The notes beneath the pieces are model-generated. The model was given only the letters and a program-made list of their open reading frames with translations, had not been told where the DNA came from and ran no database searches. Shown here piece by piece: positions 18,241-27,329 of a stretch of 50,315 nucleotides of DNA. How positions within the stretch are numbered: position 1 is the first letter of the stretch; each line of letters starts with the position of its first letter. The position numbers and the translations under genes were made by a program. Source of the DNA: Saccharopolyspora oryzae (GTDB taxonomy: Bacteria > Actinomycetota > Actinomycetes > Mycobacteriales > Pseudonocardiaceae); NCBI RefSeq assembly GCF_027853915.1, contig NZ_JAQGLA010000053.1, positions 1-50,315 of the forward strand. Direction: 5' to 3'.

Positions 18241-19008
18241 CTAGTCAGTGGGAACGAATGCGATCAGCCGCTGGTGGGGGTCGTCGACCACCTGCAGAAC
18301 CACCTGGTCCATAGCCGCGGCTCCGCCTCCGGGGAGGCGGAGCCGCACTCGCAGGTGGGCGTGCGGTTGTACGACGTCGTTGCGTTCCCACAGGGTTTTG
18401 AAGTCGGTGTTTCTGCGGATCAGTTCGTCGATCCAGTCGCCGGTGGGCGGGCCCGCCGGGGTGCTCGCGCGCACGATGCCGATGACGGTGCGCCGCATGG
18501 CGTCCAGGTCCTCGAACCGGCTCTGCAGGGCGGGATCGGTGAACAGCATTTGCACGTATCGGCGGTGCTCCGGCGGGACCGTTCCGAAGTCGGTGAGCAG
18601 TCGTGCGGCGGCGGCGTTCCAGGCCAGAATCGACGTCTCGGGTCCGACGAGGACTGCGGGTACCTCGCCCATCCGGTCGACGAGCCGGCGCAGCGGACCA
18701 CTCGGTTCGAGGTTCTCCGGTGGAGCGTCGGCATCGGAGATGAGGCCGAGCGCGTACTGCGTCTGGTCGTCGGTGAGTCCGAGCGCGTCGGCGACTCGGC
18801 GGATCACATCGGCGCTCGGCAGGACCCGTCCCTGCTCGATCCTCGTGTAGTACTCCTCGCTGACGAAGGTGCGGGCCGCGACCTCGGCGCGACGCAGGCC
18901 CGGCACCTGCCTCCGTCCCGGTTCGGCGGACGCGGGCGGAGCGACCTCGTCCCGCCGGGCGCGGAGAAAGGCCCCGAGCTGGGTGAGACGCGGATCGCGG
19001 GCCATCAC
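18241..19008 (-). CDS. XRE-family regulator, MmyB-like ligand domain
   Basis: 255-residue helix-turn-helix regulator. The N-terminal domain contains LGAFLRARRDEV, RRQVPGLRRAEVAARTFVS and EEYYTRIEQGR, the standard layout of the actinobacterial XRE/MmyB group, followed by a PAS-like C-terminal domain with ILAWNAAAARLLTDF. It starts with GTG-ATG behind GAGGAG and is divergent from the decarboxylase gene 71 bases away; the shared interval likely carries both promoters. It probably controls that gene in response to a small ligand. Confidence 0.88.
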   Translation of the reverse strand: MMARDPRLTQLGAFLRARRDEVAPPASAEPGRRQVPGLRRAEVAARTFVSEEYYTRIEQGRVLPSADVIRRVADALGLTDDQTQYALGLISDADAPPENLEPSGPLRRLVDRMGEVPAVLVGPETSILAWNAAAARLLTDFGTVPPEHRRYVQMLFTDPALQSRFEDLDAMRRTVIGIVRASTPAGPPTGDWIDELIRRNTDFKTLWERNDVVQPHAHLRVRLRLPGGGAAAMDQVVLQVVDDPHQRLIAFVPTD

Positions 19009-19079
19009 CGGGAACTCCTCAGGAGGGGGATCGGATTCTTCCCCTCCCGCCCCCGCCTCCCCGGAGAGACGGTGGAGTC

Positions 19080-20021
19080 ATGACCGAACACGAACGCATC
19101 GACGTCCACACTCACCTGGTCCCTCCGTTCTGGGGCGAGGCCCTCGCACAGCACGGCGGCGACCCGTCGGGCTGGACAATTCCGTCGTGGACGCCTGATG
19201 ACCACCTGAAATTCATGGACGCCAACGGCATCGCCACGAGCGTACTGTCGCTGACCGCCCCGAGCGTGGCGGGCTGGCAGGGTGCGTCGCGGCGGCAGAT
19301 GGCGCGCCGGGTCAACGACTACACCGCCGAACTGGTGCGGGAACGCCCGGACCGCTTCGGGATCTTCGCGACCGTCCCGCTGCCCGATGTGGAGGGCGCG
19401 GTGGCCGAGGTCGACTACGCGTTCGACGAGCTGCGTGCGGACGGCGTGGTGCTGCTCTCGAACTACGACGGGGTGTATCTGGGCGACGACCGTTACGCGC
19501 CGTTGTGGGAGGCGCTGGAGCGGCGCCGCGCGGTGGTGTTCATCCACCCGGCGCATCCGCTTCTCCCGGTGCTTCCCGAGGTTCCGGGGCCGATGGTGGA
19601 CTATCCGTTCGACACCACCCGCAACGCGGTGCACATGGTGGTCCACGGGATCACCGAGCGGTACCCGAACGTGCGGATCATCCTCTCGCACGCGGGCGGT
19701 TTCGTGCCCTACGCGGCCTTGCGGTTCTGCCAGGTCCAGATCGCCTTGGATCCCGCCGGACCCAACGAAGACGAACTCCTGGCCCGGTTCCGCAGCTTCT
19801 ACTGGGACACCGCGCTGTCGTCGGGCGAATACGCGTTCGGCGCACTCACCCGGTTCGCCGACCCCGCCCGGATTCTCTACGGCAGCGACTTCCCTTACGC
19901 TCCGGCGCCGGTGGCCACCCGTTTCACCGAGATCCTGGACACCGAAAGCGGACTGACCGCCGAACAAACCCGCGCGATCGACTCCGGCAACGCCCGAGCG
20001 CTCTTCTCCCGGCTGAGGTGA
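19080..20021 (+). CDS. Amidohydrolase family protein, ACMSD-like decarboxylase
   Basis: 313-residue metal-dependent enzyme of the amidohydrolase-2 family. DVHTHLVPPFW at the N-terminus gives the HxH ligands, FIHPAHP and ILSHAGGFVPY supply later His residues, and YGSDFPYAPAP the Asp. This matches the aminocarboxymuconate-semialdehyde decarboxylase / gamma-resorcylate decarboxylase group, which acts on aromatic acids or ring-cleavage products without oxidation. GGTGGAG precedes the ATG. It is divergent from the XRE gene and convergent with the GntR gene. Confidence 0.83.
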   Translation: MTEHERIDVHTHLVPPFWGEALAQHGGDPSGWTIPSWTPDDHLKFMDANGIATSVLSLTAPSVAGWQGASRRQMARRVNDYTAELVRERPDRFGIFATVPLPDVEGAVAEVDYAFDELRADGVVLLSNYDGVYLGDDRYAPLWEALERRRAVVFIHPAHPLLPVLPEVPGPMVDYPFDTTRNAVHMVVHGITERYPNVRIILSHAGGFVPYAALRFCQVQIALDPAGPNEDELLARFRSFYWDTALSSGEYAFGALTRFADPARILYGSDFPYAPAPVATRFTEILDTESGLTAEQTRAIDSGNARALFSRLR

Positions 20022-20030
20022 CCGGTTGAC

Positions 20031-20070
20031 CCGTGGCCCCTCCCGGCCTGGAGGGCGGGAGGGGCCACGG
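20031..20070. terminator. Bidirectional terminator between convergent genes
   Basis: Perfect 15-bp inverted repeat (CCGTGGCCCCTCCCG and its complement) with a 10-base loop, placed exactly between the convergent decarboxylase and GntR genes. There is no U-tract, as is common in high-GC actinomycetes. Confidence 0.8.
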
Positions 20071-20075
20071 CGCGT

Positions 20076-20771
20076 TCAGGCGAGCGCCCGTTCGTCGGTG
20101 TCGTCGAGTCCTTCGGCATAGCGGACGAGGGCGGCGGTCGTGCGTTCGATGTGTTCGCGCAGTGCCTGGGTCGCGCCGGCTTCGTCGCGTGCGACGGTGA
20201 GTTCGGCGATCAGCCGGTGTTCGGCGGCGACGTCGCGTTCGGCGTCGCCGGCGAGTTCCTGGGACCAGTGCTGGTAAAGCTCCGCGCAGTCGCGCAGGCC
20301 GGTCGCGATGCCTTCGAGCCGCGCGATGCCGCAGCCGGCGAGCAGGGTGTGGTGGAACGCGCGGTGGGCGAGGGTGAACGCCGGGTCGACATGTCCCTCC
20401 GCGGTCAGCATCGGGGTGCGCGCCAGCGTGTGGTGCGTAGCCAGGACCGAGCCTTCCCAGGCCAGATCGCCGTGCTTGATCGACTCCGCGAGGGCGAGCG
20501 TCTCGATCAGGACGCGGGTGCGGGTCAGGTCCTGCAGGTCGCTGATCGTCAGCTGCGCGACGGCGAACCCGCGCTGCGGCGACGCTTCGACCAAGCCCTC
20601 GCCGGCGAGGCGGGTGACGGCTTCGCGGACGACGGACAGGCTCACCTCGTACCGCGCGGCGAAGTCGTTCAGCTTGAGCTTGCTCCCGGGCGGCAGCTCG
20701 CCGCCCAGCAGGCTGCCGCGGATGCGGTCGTAGACCTCGTGGACGCGCGTGGGCTTAGCGGGGGTGGCCAT
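20076..20771 (-). CDS. GntR family regulator (FCD domain)
   Basis: 231-residue FadR-type GntR regulator. A winged helix spans about residues 8-75 (VYDRIRGSLLGGELPPGSKL, then YEVSLSVVREAVTRLAGEGL), followed by an all-helical FCD ligand domain with the metal-binding His residues in AHRAFHHTLL and AAEHRLIAEL. It is divergent from the flavin hydroxylase operon and is the likely repressor of it. The interval contains an A/T-rich segment near 20810-20833 but no palindrome I would call an operator. Confidence 0.87.
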   Translation of the reverse strand: MATPAKPTRVHEVYDRIRGSLLGGELPPGSKLKLNDFAARYEVSLSVVREAVTRLAGEGLVEASPQRGFAVAQLTISDLQDLTRTRVLIETLALAESIKHGDLAWEGSVLATHHTLARTPMLTAEGHVDPAFTLAHRAFHHTLLAGCGIARLEGIATGLRDCAELYQHWSQELAGDAERDVAAEHRLIAELTVARDEAGATQALREHIERTTAALVRYAEGLDDTDERALA

Positions 20772-20953
20772 GCCGCCAGTCTAGGGGAAACCAGCAGAAA
20801 AAAGGTACTTGAACTGAATATCGATTTTTAGTTGACGGATCGAGATTCGGCGTGCACGCTGTGAGCCACGCCATGCAATCGACGATGACTGCAGCGCCGG
20901 GGCCTTCGGAGCTTCTCGACCGCGCATCGTCGGTCCCGATCGAGGAGATGCTC

Positions 20954-22735
20954 ATGTCCGACATCCAGGTCCCCGTCCTGATCGTGGGCGGAGGCGGCGC
21001 CGGTCTCACCGCGTCGATGATCCTGTCCACCCTCGGCGTCGACTCGCTGCTGGTGAGCGCGCTGCCGACCACGTCGACGCTGCCGAAGGCGCACGTGCTC
21101 AACCAGCGGGCGATGGAGATCTTCACCGAGGTCGGCGTGGCTCCCGAGATCTACCGGCGCAGCACGCCCGCCGCGAACATGCGCGCGACCGGCTGGTACG
21201 CGGGACTGGCGGGCCCGCACGACGGCTACGGCCGCAAACTGGGCGAACTCGAGGTCTGGGGCGGCGGCTACACCGACCCCGACTACGTGGCGGCGAGCCC
21301 GTGCCGAACCTGCAACCTACCCCAGATCCGGCTCGAACCAGTGCTGAAGGACCACGCCGAGAAGCTGAACCCGGGCGGGGTCCGGTTCAACCACGAACTC
21401 GTCGACCTGGCCCAGGATGCCGACGGCGTCACCGCGACCGTGCGCGACAAGGACGCCGGCACGACGTACCAGGTGCGGGCCCAGTACTTGATCGCCGCCG
21501 ACGGCGGCCGGACCGTCGGCAAGCTGCTCGGCGTGGGGATGACCGGGCCGCGGAACATCATGAAGATGGTCTCCATCCACATGACCGCGGACCTGTCCCC
21601 CTGGGCCACCGACGACGACGTGCTGATCCGCTGGCTGGTCAACCCCGATTTCGGTGGCTCGTGGAGCGGTGTGCTCGTCCCGATGGGACCGGACCACTGG
21701 GGCCCGGCATCGGAGGAGTGGGTCTTCCACATGCAATACGCGACCGACGACCCCGACGCGATGCAGGAGGAGAAGGTCCTCGGACGGATGCGCGCCATCC
21801 TGGGGCTCCCACCGGAGCTGACGCCCACTGTCCACCGGATCAGCCAGTGGGTCATGGAGGGCGTCATCTCGGACAAGTTCCGGGCGGGCCGGGTCTTCTT
21901 CGCCGGCGACGCCGCGCACCGGCACCCCCCGACCGGCGGCCTGGGCCTCACCTCGGCGATCCACGACGTCTACAACCTGAGCTGGAAGCTGGCCGCGGTG
22001 CTGGCCGGCCGCGCGGGCGACGGCCTCCTGGACACCTACGAGGCCGAGCGCAAGCCGGTGGACCAGCACAACATCGACAACGCGATCGCCAACGCGATGA
22101 ACCACTTCACGCTCGACCAGGCGCTCAACCTGTCGCCGGAGAAAACCCCGGAGGAGAACTGGGCCGAACTCGCCCCGCTGTGGGAGGACCTTCCGGGCTC
22201 AGCGGAGAAACGGCATGCGCTGAACCGGGCGATCGGCTCGCAGACGATGGAATTCCGCCACCACAACGTCGAATTCGGCTACCGCTACGACTCCGCCGCG
22301 ATCGTGCCGGACGGAAGCCCGGAGTACGTGCCGCTCGACCCGGTCCGCCTCTACGAGCCCAGCACCAAGCCGGGACACCCGTTGCCGCACGCGTTCGTCG
22401 AGCGCCAGGGCGAGCGCATCGCGCTCGGCACCCTCGTCCACGGTGGCAAATTCCTGCTGCTGGCGGGCGAAGAGGGGCAGGCATGGGTCGAAGCCGCCAA
22501 CAAGCTGTCCGCGGAGAACGATCTGCCGCTGGTCGCGGGCACGGTGGGCGTCCTCGGCGGCGACTTCGTCGACGTGCGCTGCGCCTGGTTGAAAAACCGC
22601 GGCGTCTCCCCGACCGGCGCGGTCCTGGTGCGCCCCGACCGCTACGTCGCGTTCCGCTCGGCGGAGGGCGTCGAGGACCCGCACGCCGCTCTGCGGGCCG
22701 CCTTGGCCCAGGTGCTGGCCGCCGAACTTCGCTGA
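20954..22735 (+). CDS. FAD-dependent aromatic ring hydroxylase (TfdB/PheA type)
   Basis: 593-residue class A flavoprotein monooxygenase that would hydroxylate a phenolic ring ortho to an existing hydroxyl with NAD(P)H and O2. GGGGAG at residues 12-17 binds FAD, GDAAHRHPPTGGLGL is the second FAD motif, and a thioredoxin-like C-terminal domain follows. Length and layout match the 2,4-dichlorophenol 6-monooxygenase branch. ATG 20954 is five bases behind GAGGAG. First gene of a four-gene operon. Confidence 0.88.
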   Translation: MSDIQVPVLIVGGGGAGLTASMILSTLGVDSLLVSALPTTSTLPKAHVLNQRAMEIFTEVGVAPEIYRRSTPAANMRATGWYAGLAGPHDGYGRKLGELEVWGGGYTDPDYVAASPCRTCNLPQIRLEPVLKDHAEKLNPGGVRFNHELVDLAQDADGVTATVRDKDAGTTYQVRAQYLIAADGGRTVGKLLGVGMTGPRNIMKMVSIHMTADLSPWATDDDVLIRWLVNPDFGGSWSGVLVPMGPDHWGPASEEWVFHMQYATDDPDAMQEEKVLGRMRAILGLPPELTPTVHRISQWVMEGVISDKFRAGRVFFAGDAAHRHPPTGGLGLTSAIHDVYNLSWKLAAVLAGRAGDGLLDTYEAERKPVDQHNIDNAIANAMNHFTLDQALNLSPEKTPEENWAELAPLWEDLPGSAEKRHALNRAIGSQTMEFRHHNVEFGYRYDSAAIVPDGSPEYVPLDPVRLYEPSTKPGHPLPHAFVERQGERIALGTLVHGGKFLLLAGEEGQAWVEAANKLSAENDLPLVAGTVGVLGGDFVDVRCAWLKNRGVSPTGAVLVRPDRYVAFRSAEGVEDPHAALRAALAQVLAAELR

Positions 22736-22754
22736 TTCCACGAGGAGAATTCCC

Positions 22755-23618
22755 ATGCGCATCGCCAATCTCTCCGGCCGGCTCGTCCTGGTCACCGATA
22801 CCGGTGCCGTCGACGTCGAAGAAGCCAGCAACGGCACGTTCGGCCCTGACCCGTCGGCGGTGTACCGCGACTGGCCGGAATTCCTCGCCTGGGCGGGCTC
22901 GGCCGCCCTGCCCGCCGGGAAGCCCTTCGACCAAGCGGCCCTCGGCGCGCCCGTCCCGGAGCCAGCCCAGGTGTTCGCGATCGGCCTGAACTACCGCGGG
23001 CACGCCATCGAGAGCGGACTCGATTTCCCCGTCGAGCCACCGGTTTTCACGAAGTTCCGCAGCTCCCTCGCCGGGCCGTGCGGCGACCTCGCATTGCCGG
23101 GCGACACCGTCGACTGGGAAGCCGAACTGGTCGTCGTCATCGGCCGCGAAGCCCGCCACGTCTCCGCGGAAGACGCGTGGCAGCACGTCGCCGGCCTCAC
23201 CGTCGGGCAGGACTACTCCGAGCGCACCCGGCAACTCGTTCCGCCCGCGCCCCAGTTCAGCCTCGGCAAATCCTTCCCCGGATTCGCGCCGATCGGCCCG
23301 GTCGTCGTCACCCTCGACGAACTGGACGACCCCGCGGACCTGGAAATCGGCTGCTCCGTCAACGGCGAGCAGGTGCAGAAGGCGCGAACCGGCGACTTGA
23401 TCTTCTCGGTCCCGGTCTTGATCGAGCGGCTCTCGGCGGTCTTGCCGCTGCTGCCGGGCGACCTGATCTTCACCGGCACGCCCAGCGGCGTGGGCAGCGG
23501 CCGAAACCCGCAGCGGTTCCTGTCCGCCGGCGACGAGATCGTCACGTGGGCGGAGGGAATCGGCGAACTCCGCCAGCGATGCGTTCCCGGCACCCCGCAC
23601 ACCACCGCATCCGCCTGA
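22755..23618 (+). CDS. Fumarylacetoacetate hydrolase (FAH) family protein
   Basis: 287-residue FAH-fold enzyme. FAIGLNYRGHAIE, VFTKFRSSLAG, DWEAELVVVIG (metal-binding Glu residues) and TGTPSGVGSGRNP are the family landmarks. Members hydrolyse acylpyruvates or hydrate/decarboxylate ring-cleavage products. Start is 19 bases after the hydroxylase, with GAGGAG upstream. Next to an extradiol dioxygenase, hydrolysis of the ring-fission product is the natural role. Confidence 0.87.
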   Translation: MRIANLSGRLVLVTDTGAVDVEEASNGTFGPDPSAVYRDWPEFLAWAGSAALPAGKPFDQAALGAPVPEPAQVFAIGLNYRGHAIESGLDFPVEPPVFTKFRSSLAGPCGDLALPGDTVDWEAELVVVIGREARHVSAEDAWQHVAGLTVGQDYSERTRQLVPPAPQFSLGKSFPGFAPIGPVVVTLDELDDPADLEIGCSVNGEQVQKARTGDLIFSVPVLIERLSAVLPLLPGDLIFTGTPSGVGSGRNPQRFLSAGDEIVTWAEGIGELRQRCVPGTPHTTASA

Positions 23619-23640
23619 AGCCAAGGAAGGAAGAACGGCC

Positions 23641-24564
23641 ATGGCTCTGCACCGCCTCACCTCCATCACCGTCGGCGTGCCCGACGTCGAACAGACCGCC
23701 GCCTACTACACCGACTTCGGGCTCACGCCGCTCGGCGGGAACGCCTTCGCCACCGCCGACGGCGGGGAACAGTTCAAGCTCGCGCACGCACCGCGGCGCC
23801 GCCTGCTGGAACTGGGCATCGGCGCGGAAAACCCGGACGACCTCGACCGGATCGAGCGCCAGATCCGCGCCCTCGACCTGCCCGTCGAGCGGACCGCCGA
23901 CAAGCTCGTGACCGAGGAACCGATCGCCGGATTCCGGGCCGTGATCTCGGTGGCGCCGCGAATCGAGCAACAGCCCGCCGACCCGACGCCGTACAACGGA
24001 CCCGGCCGGATCGAACGCGCTAACACCCGCGCGCCGGGCATCCAGCGCGAAGGCCGGGTGACCCCGCGCAAACTCGGCCACGTCGTCATCGGATCCACCG
24101 ACCAGGCCGCCACGCAGCGGTTCTTCACCGAGGGCATCGGGTTCAAGATCAGCGACGCCGTCCCCTCGCTGGCCGCGTTCATGCGCTGCTCGACCGACCA
24201 CCACAACGTGCTGGTCCAGCAAGCCCCGGTGAACTTCCTGCACCACACCTCCTGGCAGGTCGAGGACATCGACGAGATCGGCCGCGGCGCGATGGCGATG
24301 CTGGAAGAGCACCCCGAACGGCACGTCTGGGGACTGGGCCGCCACCACGTCGGGTCGAATTTCTTCTGGTACCTCAAGGATCCGGCGGGCAACTTCTCCG
24401 AGTACTACTCCGACATCGACTGCATCGTCGACGACGCGCTCTGGACACCCGGCACCTGGGAAGGCGCGCGGAGCCTGTTCAACTGGGGCCCGCCCCCGCC
24501 GCCGTCGTTCCTCATGCCCGAGGACGTCGCGGCGATGATGACCGGGGCGCACAATGCCAGCTGA
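23641..24564 (+). CDS. VOC-family extradiol ring-cleavage dioxygenase
   Basis: 307-residue two-domain vicinal-oxygen-chelate protein of the type I extradiol dioxygenase kind. Likely iron ligands are His in KLGHVVIG, His in NFLHHTSWQVED, and Glu in NFSEYYSD. The N-terminal VOC repeat lacks ligands, as is usual. It would open a catechol-type ring made by the upstream hydroxylase. AAGGAAGG precedes the ATG. The next gene starts 11 bases before its stop. Confidence 0.83.
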   Translation: MALHRLTSITVGVPDVEQTAAYYTDFGLTPLGGNAFATADGGEQFKLAHAPRRRLLELGIGAENPDDLDRIERQIRALDLPVERTADKLVTEEPIAGFRAVISVAPRIEQQPADPTPYNGPGRIERANTRAPGIQREGRVTPRKLGHVVIGSTDQAATQRFFTEGIGFKISDAVPSLAAFMRCSTDHHNVLVQQAPVNFLHHTSWQVEDIDEIGRGAMAMLEEHPERHVWGLGRHHVGSNFFWYLKDPAGNFSEYYSDIDCIVDDALWTPGTWEGARSLFNWGPPPPPSFLMPEDVAAMMTGAHNAS

Positions 24565-26518
24565 CCCCGTCGGACCTCCGGCGTGGACTCCCGCGCCGGA
24601 GGCCGCTTCCCGCACACAGATCGCCGCGTTCGGCCGATGGCTGGCCGCCCGGGGCCATGACTTCGCCGACTACCACGCGCTCTGGCGCTGGTCGACCACC
24701 GAACTCGAAGAGTTCTGGCAGACCATCGCCGACTTCTACGACGTCCCGTTCCGCACGCGCGCGACGCGGGTGCTGGCCGACGACGCGATGCCCGGAGCGA
24801 CCTGGTTCCCCGGCGCCACGCTCAACTACGCCGACCAAGCGCTGCGCCACACCGGCGACCAGACCGCGATCGTCGCCGTCTCCGAAGGCGGGCACCGGAA
24901 CGAGGTGACCCGCGACGAACTCCGCAGCCAGGTCGCCTCCCTCGCGCACTGGCTCCGGCAGCAAGGAATCGGCCCGGGCGACCGCGTCGTCGGCTACCTC
25001 CCGAACATCACCGCGACCGTCGTCGCGTTCCTCGCCACGGCCGCCGTCGGCGCCATCTGGTCGGCCTGCTCCCCGGAGTACTCGCCCGACGGCGCGGCCG
25101 ACCGCCTCGGCCAGCTCGAACCCGCCGTGCTCTTCATCGCCGACGGCTACCGCTACGCAGGCAAAGAACACGACCGCTCCGCAAGGAACGCCGAACTCCG
25201 CCGCCTCCTCCCCTCGGTCCAGGCCACCGTGTGGGTCCCGCACCTCGGCGGCACTCAGCCGCCCGGCACCGCGCGCTTCGACACCCTCACCCGGGACACG
25301 CACGCCCTCGAAACCACGGCCGTGCCGTTCGACCATCCGCTGTGGGTGCTGTACTCCAGCGGCACCACCGGCCGGCCCAAGGGCATCGTCCACGGCCACG
25401 GCGGCGTCACCCTCGAACACCTCAAATTCCTCGGGCTGCACACCGACCTGGACGCCGGGTCGCGGTTCAGCTGGTACACCAGCACCAGCTGGATGATGTG
25501 GAACATCCAGGTCTCGGCCCTGCTGCTCGGGGCGACCGTCGTGCTCTACGACGGCAGCCCCGGCTGGCCGGGTCCCGACGCCTTGTGGCGGCTCGCCGCG
25601 GACGAGCAGCTGACCTTCCTCGGCACCAGCGCCGCCTACCTGATCGCCGCCCACAAAGCGGAAACCGATCTCGCCGCCCTTGACCTGCAGCTGTCGGGCC
25701 TGGGCAGCACCGGATCGCCGCTGCCCGCCGGCACGAGCCAATGGATCCACGAGACCCTGCCCGAGGCCTGGCTCGCCGCGGCCAGCGGCGGCACCGACAT
25801 CGTCTCCGGCTTCGCCGGCGGCGTCCCCACCCTCCCCGAGTACCCGGGCGAAATGCAGGCCCGGATACTCGGCGTGGCCCTCGAAGCCTGGGACGAGCAG
25901 GGAAACACCCTCACCGACGAGGTCGGCGAACTGGTCGTGACCCGGCCGATGCCGTCGATGCCCCTGTATTTCTGGAACGACCCCGACGGCGCGCGCTACC
26001 ACGACGCCTACTTCTCCACCTACCCCGGCGTATGGCGCCACGGCGACTGGACCACCGTCACCAGCCGCGGCGGCGTCATCGTCCACGGCCGCTCGGACGC
26101 CACCATGAACCGCTACGGCGTCCGCATGGGCAGCGCCGAGATCTACGAGGTCGTCGACCAGCTCGAGGAGATCGCTGACTCGCTCGTCGTCGGCGTCGAG
26201 GAACCCGACGACGGTTACTGGATGCCACTCTTCGTGGTGCTCGCGGACGGGCACGAACTGCCACCCGAGCTCGTCACCCGCATCCGCGACCGCATCCGGG
26301 CCGAGGTCTCTCCACGCCACGTACCCGACCAGGTCATCGCCGTACCCGCTCTGCCGCACACCATGACCGGCAAACGAGTCGAGGTCCCCGTCAAGCGCGT
26401 CCTCCAAGGCACCACCCCAGCCAGCGTCGCCAACCCAGCCGCCCTCGACAACGCCGACGCACTCGAACAATTCGCCACGATCGCAACCAAACGGAAAACC
26501 GCCCGGGACAGGGCCTGA
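24554..26518 (+). CDS. Acetoacetate-CoA ligase
   Basis: 654-residue ANL-superfamily enzyme. YSSGTTGRPKGIVHGHGG is the AMP-binding P-loop, TSWMMWNI and GTDIVSGFAGG are typical of acetoacetyl-CoA synthetases, and MTGKRVEVPVKR carries the catalytic Lys. Length fits the family. Overlap of 11 bases with the dioxygenase gene shows coupling. Its presence as the last enzyme of a ring-cleavage operon suggests that the pathway releases acetoacetate or a related 3-oxo acid. Confidence 0.87.
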   Translation: MPADPVGPPAWTPAPEAASRTQIAAFGRWLAARGHDFADYHALWRWSTTELEEFWQTIADFYDVPFRTRATRVLADDAMPGATWFPGATLNYADQALRHTGDQTAIVAVSEGGHRNEVTRDELRSQVASLAHWLRQQGIGPGDRVVGYLPNITATVVAFLATAAVGAIWSACSPEYSPDGAADRLGQLEPAVLFIADGYRYAGKEHDRSARNAELRRLLPSVQATVWVPHLGGTQPPGTARFDTLTRDTHALETTAVPFDHPLWVLYSSGTTGRPKGIVHGHGGVTLEHLKFLGLHTDLDAGSRFSWYTSTSWMMWNIQVSALLLGATVVLYDGSPGWPGPDALWRLAADEQLTFLGTSAAYLIAAHKAETDLAALDLQLSGLGSTGSPLPAGTSQWIHETLPEAWLAAASGGTDIVSGFAGGVPTLPEYPGEMQARILGVALEAWDEQGNTLTDEVGELVVTRPMPSMPLYFWNDPDGARYHDAYFSTYPGVWRHGDWTTVTSRGGVIVHGRSDATMNRYGVRMGSAEIYEVVDQLEEIADSLVVGVEEPDDGYWMPLFVVLADGHELPPELVTRIRDRIRAEVSPRHVPDQVIAVPALPHTMTGKRVEVPVKRVLQGTTPASVANPAALDNADALEQFATIATKRKTARDRA

Positions 26519-26533
26519 GCATCGGGGCTGCCC

Positions 26534-26571
26534 GGATCCCGTGCCGCCCGCGCAGTGCCGTCACGGGATCC
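26534..26571 (+). terminator. Hairpin after the aromatic operon
   Basis: Ten-bp inverted repeat GGATCCCGTG/CACGGGATCC with an 18-base loop, starting 16 bases after the ligase stop codon. There is no U-tract; position supports a terminator. Confidence 0.5.
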
Positions 26572-27043
26572 CAGCCTTCCAACCGAGTTCTGCAGCTCGA
26601 CTATCCGTGTGGAACCCCGCGTGACACGCCTCTAGCCCCACCGGCTGGACGCTCGTTGGATGCGTCAAGAACCAGTTCAGGGACAGCTCGGGACAACTGC
26701 TCCACGTTCTCGCAGTTCACAGGGCGACCGACCTGTCCTAGCACGGTGTCCCGAATGGCCTCCAGAAGGGACACACGGGACAGCAAAAAGTCCTCTGCTT
26801 CAACCTGTCTCAGGAAGCAGGAGGCGGGTGAATAGTGCGCAACTCCCCCCTCGGACACGTAATTTCCTTACGTCATCATGATCTTTCGACCGCGCTCCGG
26901 GCAGGTCCTTGGCATCAGCGTCCAGCACGGGCATAAGAGGCTAGGGCGTTATTGGGAAGCGGTAAAAGTGGTTCCGGGCCACTCGCGCATGATCACTGCA
27001 ATGACGCCGGCAAACGATCAACAAACGTCCACGCGCAACACAA
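26572..27043 (+). other. Gene-free stretch holding a second tRNA-Leu end
   Basis: No supported gene. A minus-strand frame (26858 to 26601) begins inside the reversed tRNA-Leu end and has no recognisable family. The tRNA-derived end at 26843-26858 is listed separately. Confidence 0.4.
26843..26858 (+). repeat. tRNA-Leu 3'-end repeat, second copy
   Basis: CTCCCCCCTCGGACAC repeats the acceptor end of the tRNA-Leu remnant at 17748-17777 in the same orientation; 15 bases (26845-26859 and 17764-17778) are identical. The T-arm upstream is degenerate (GTGCGCAACT for GGGTTCAAGT). Direct repeats of a tRNA 3' end at both sides of a cassette are the classic trace of tRNA-targeted integration. Confidence 0.5.
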
Positions 27044-27087
27044 AGAAGCCCGTTGACCTGCACTTACGTGCTTATCAACGGGCTTCT
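27044..27087 (-). terminator. Terminator behind tRNA-Pro remnant A
   Basis: Perfect 13-bp stem AGAAGCCCGTTGA/TCAACGGGCTTCT with an 18-base loop that itself folds (GCAC/GTGC). On the minus strand it is followed by TTTG and lies just downstream of the CGTCCCGA acceptor end at 27091-27102. Confidence 0.7.
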
Positions 27088-27090
27088 CCG

Positions 27091-27179
27091 ACCGTCGGGA
27101 CGCCGGGGGGGCAACGGCGTGATCAAGCTCGTTCTTCGAAGTCACCGCGTAGCTTACCCAGCGAAGCAAAAGGAGTCCA
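27091..27179 (-). repeat. tRNA-Pro-derived repeat, copy A
   Basis: On the minus strand, CGTCCCGACGGT at 27091-27102 matches the acceptor end of copy B, but the T-arm and anticodon arm have collapsed into a C run. The adjoining 27112-27179 segment is a diverged direct repeat of 28029-28095 (shared CAACGGCGTG, TCAAGCTC, TTCTTCGA and AGGAGTCCA blocks). A duplicated tRNA-adjacent segment is indicated. Confidence 0.55.
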
Positions 27180-27329
27180 CAAACTGAGCACGTGTTAAGC
27201 CCCGCCGCAGGGCGACACACTGGCCCGCGCCTGATCCAGGCTTCCCCTGCTATCAATGCCGCGGCCCTGACGGCCACGTAGAGACGCGGCGCCATGGACC
27301 ACCGTCCGCACAGACCTATTCACCCAGTT

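Noticed and set aside
20800..20840. A GntR operator in the A/T-rich segment before the hydroxylase
   Set aside because: Only four-base AACT/AGTT arms are visible, too weak to call.
24512..26470. A 652-codon open frame on the minus strand opposite the acetoacetate-CoA ligase
   Set aside because: It is the GC-driven antisense frame of a gene with clear ANL motifs; its composition is Gly/Val/Asp-rich with no domain.
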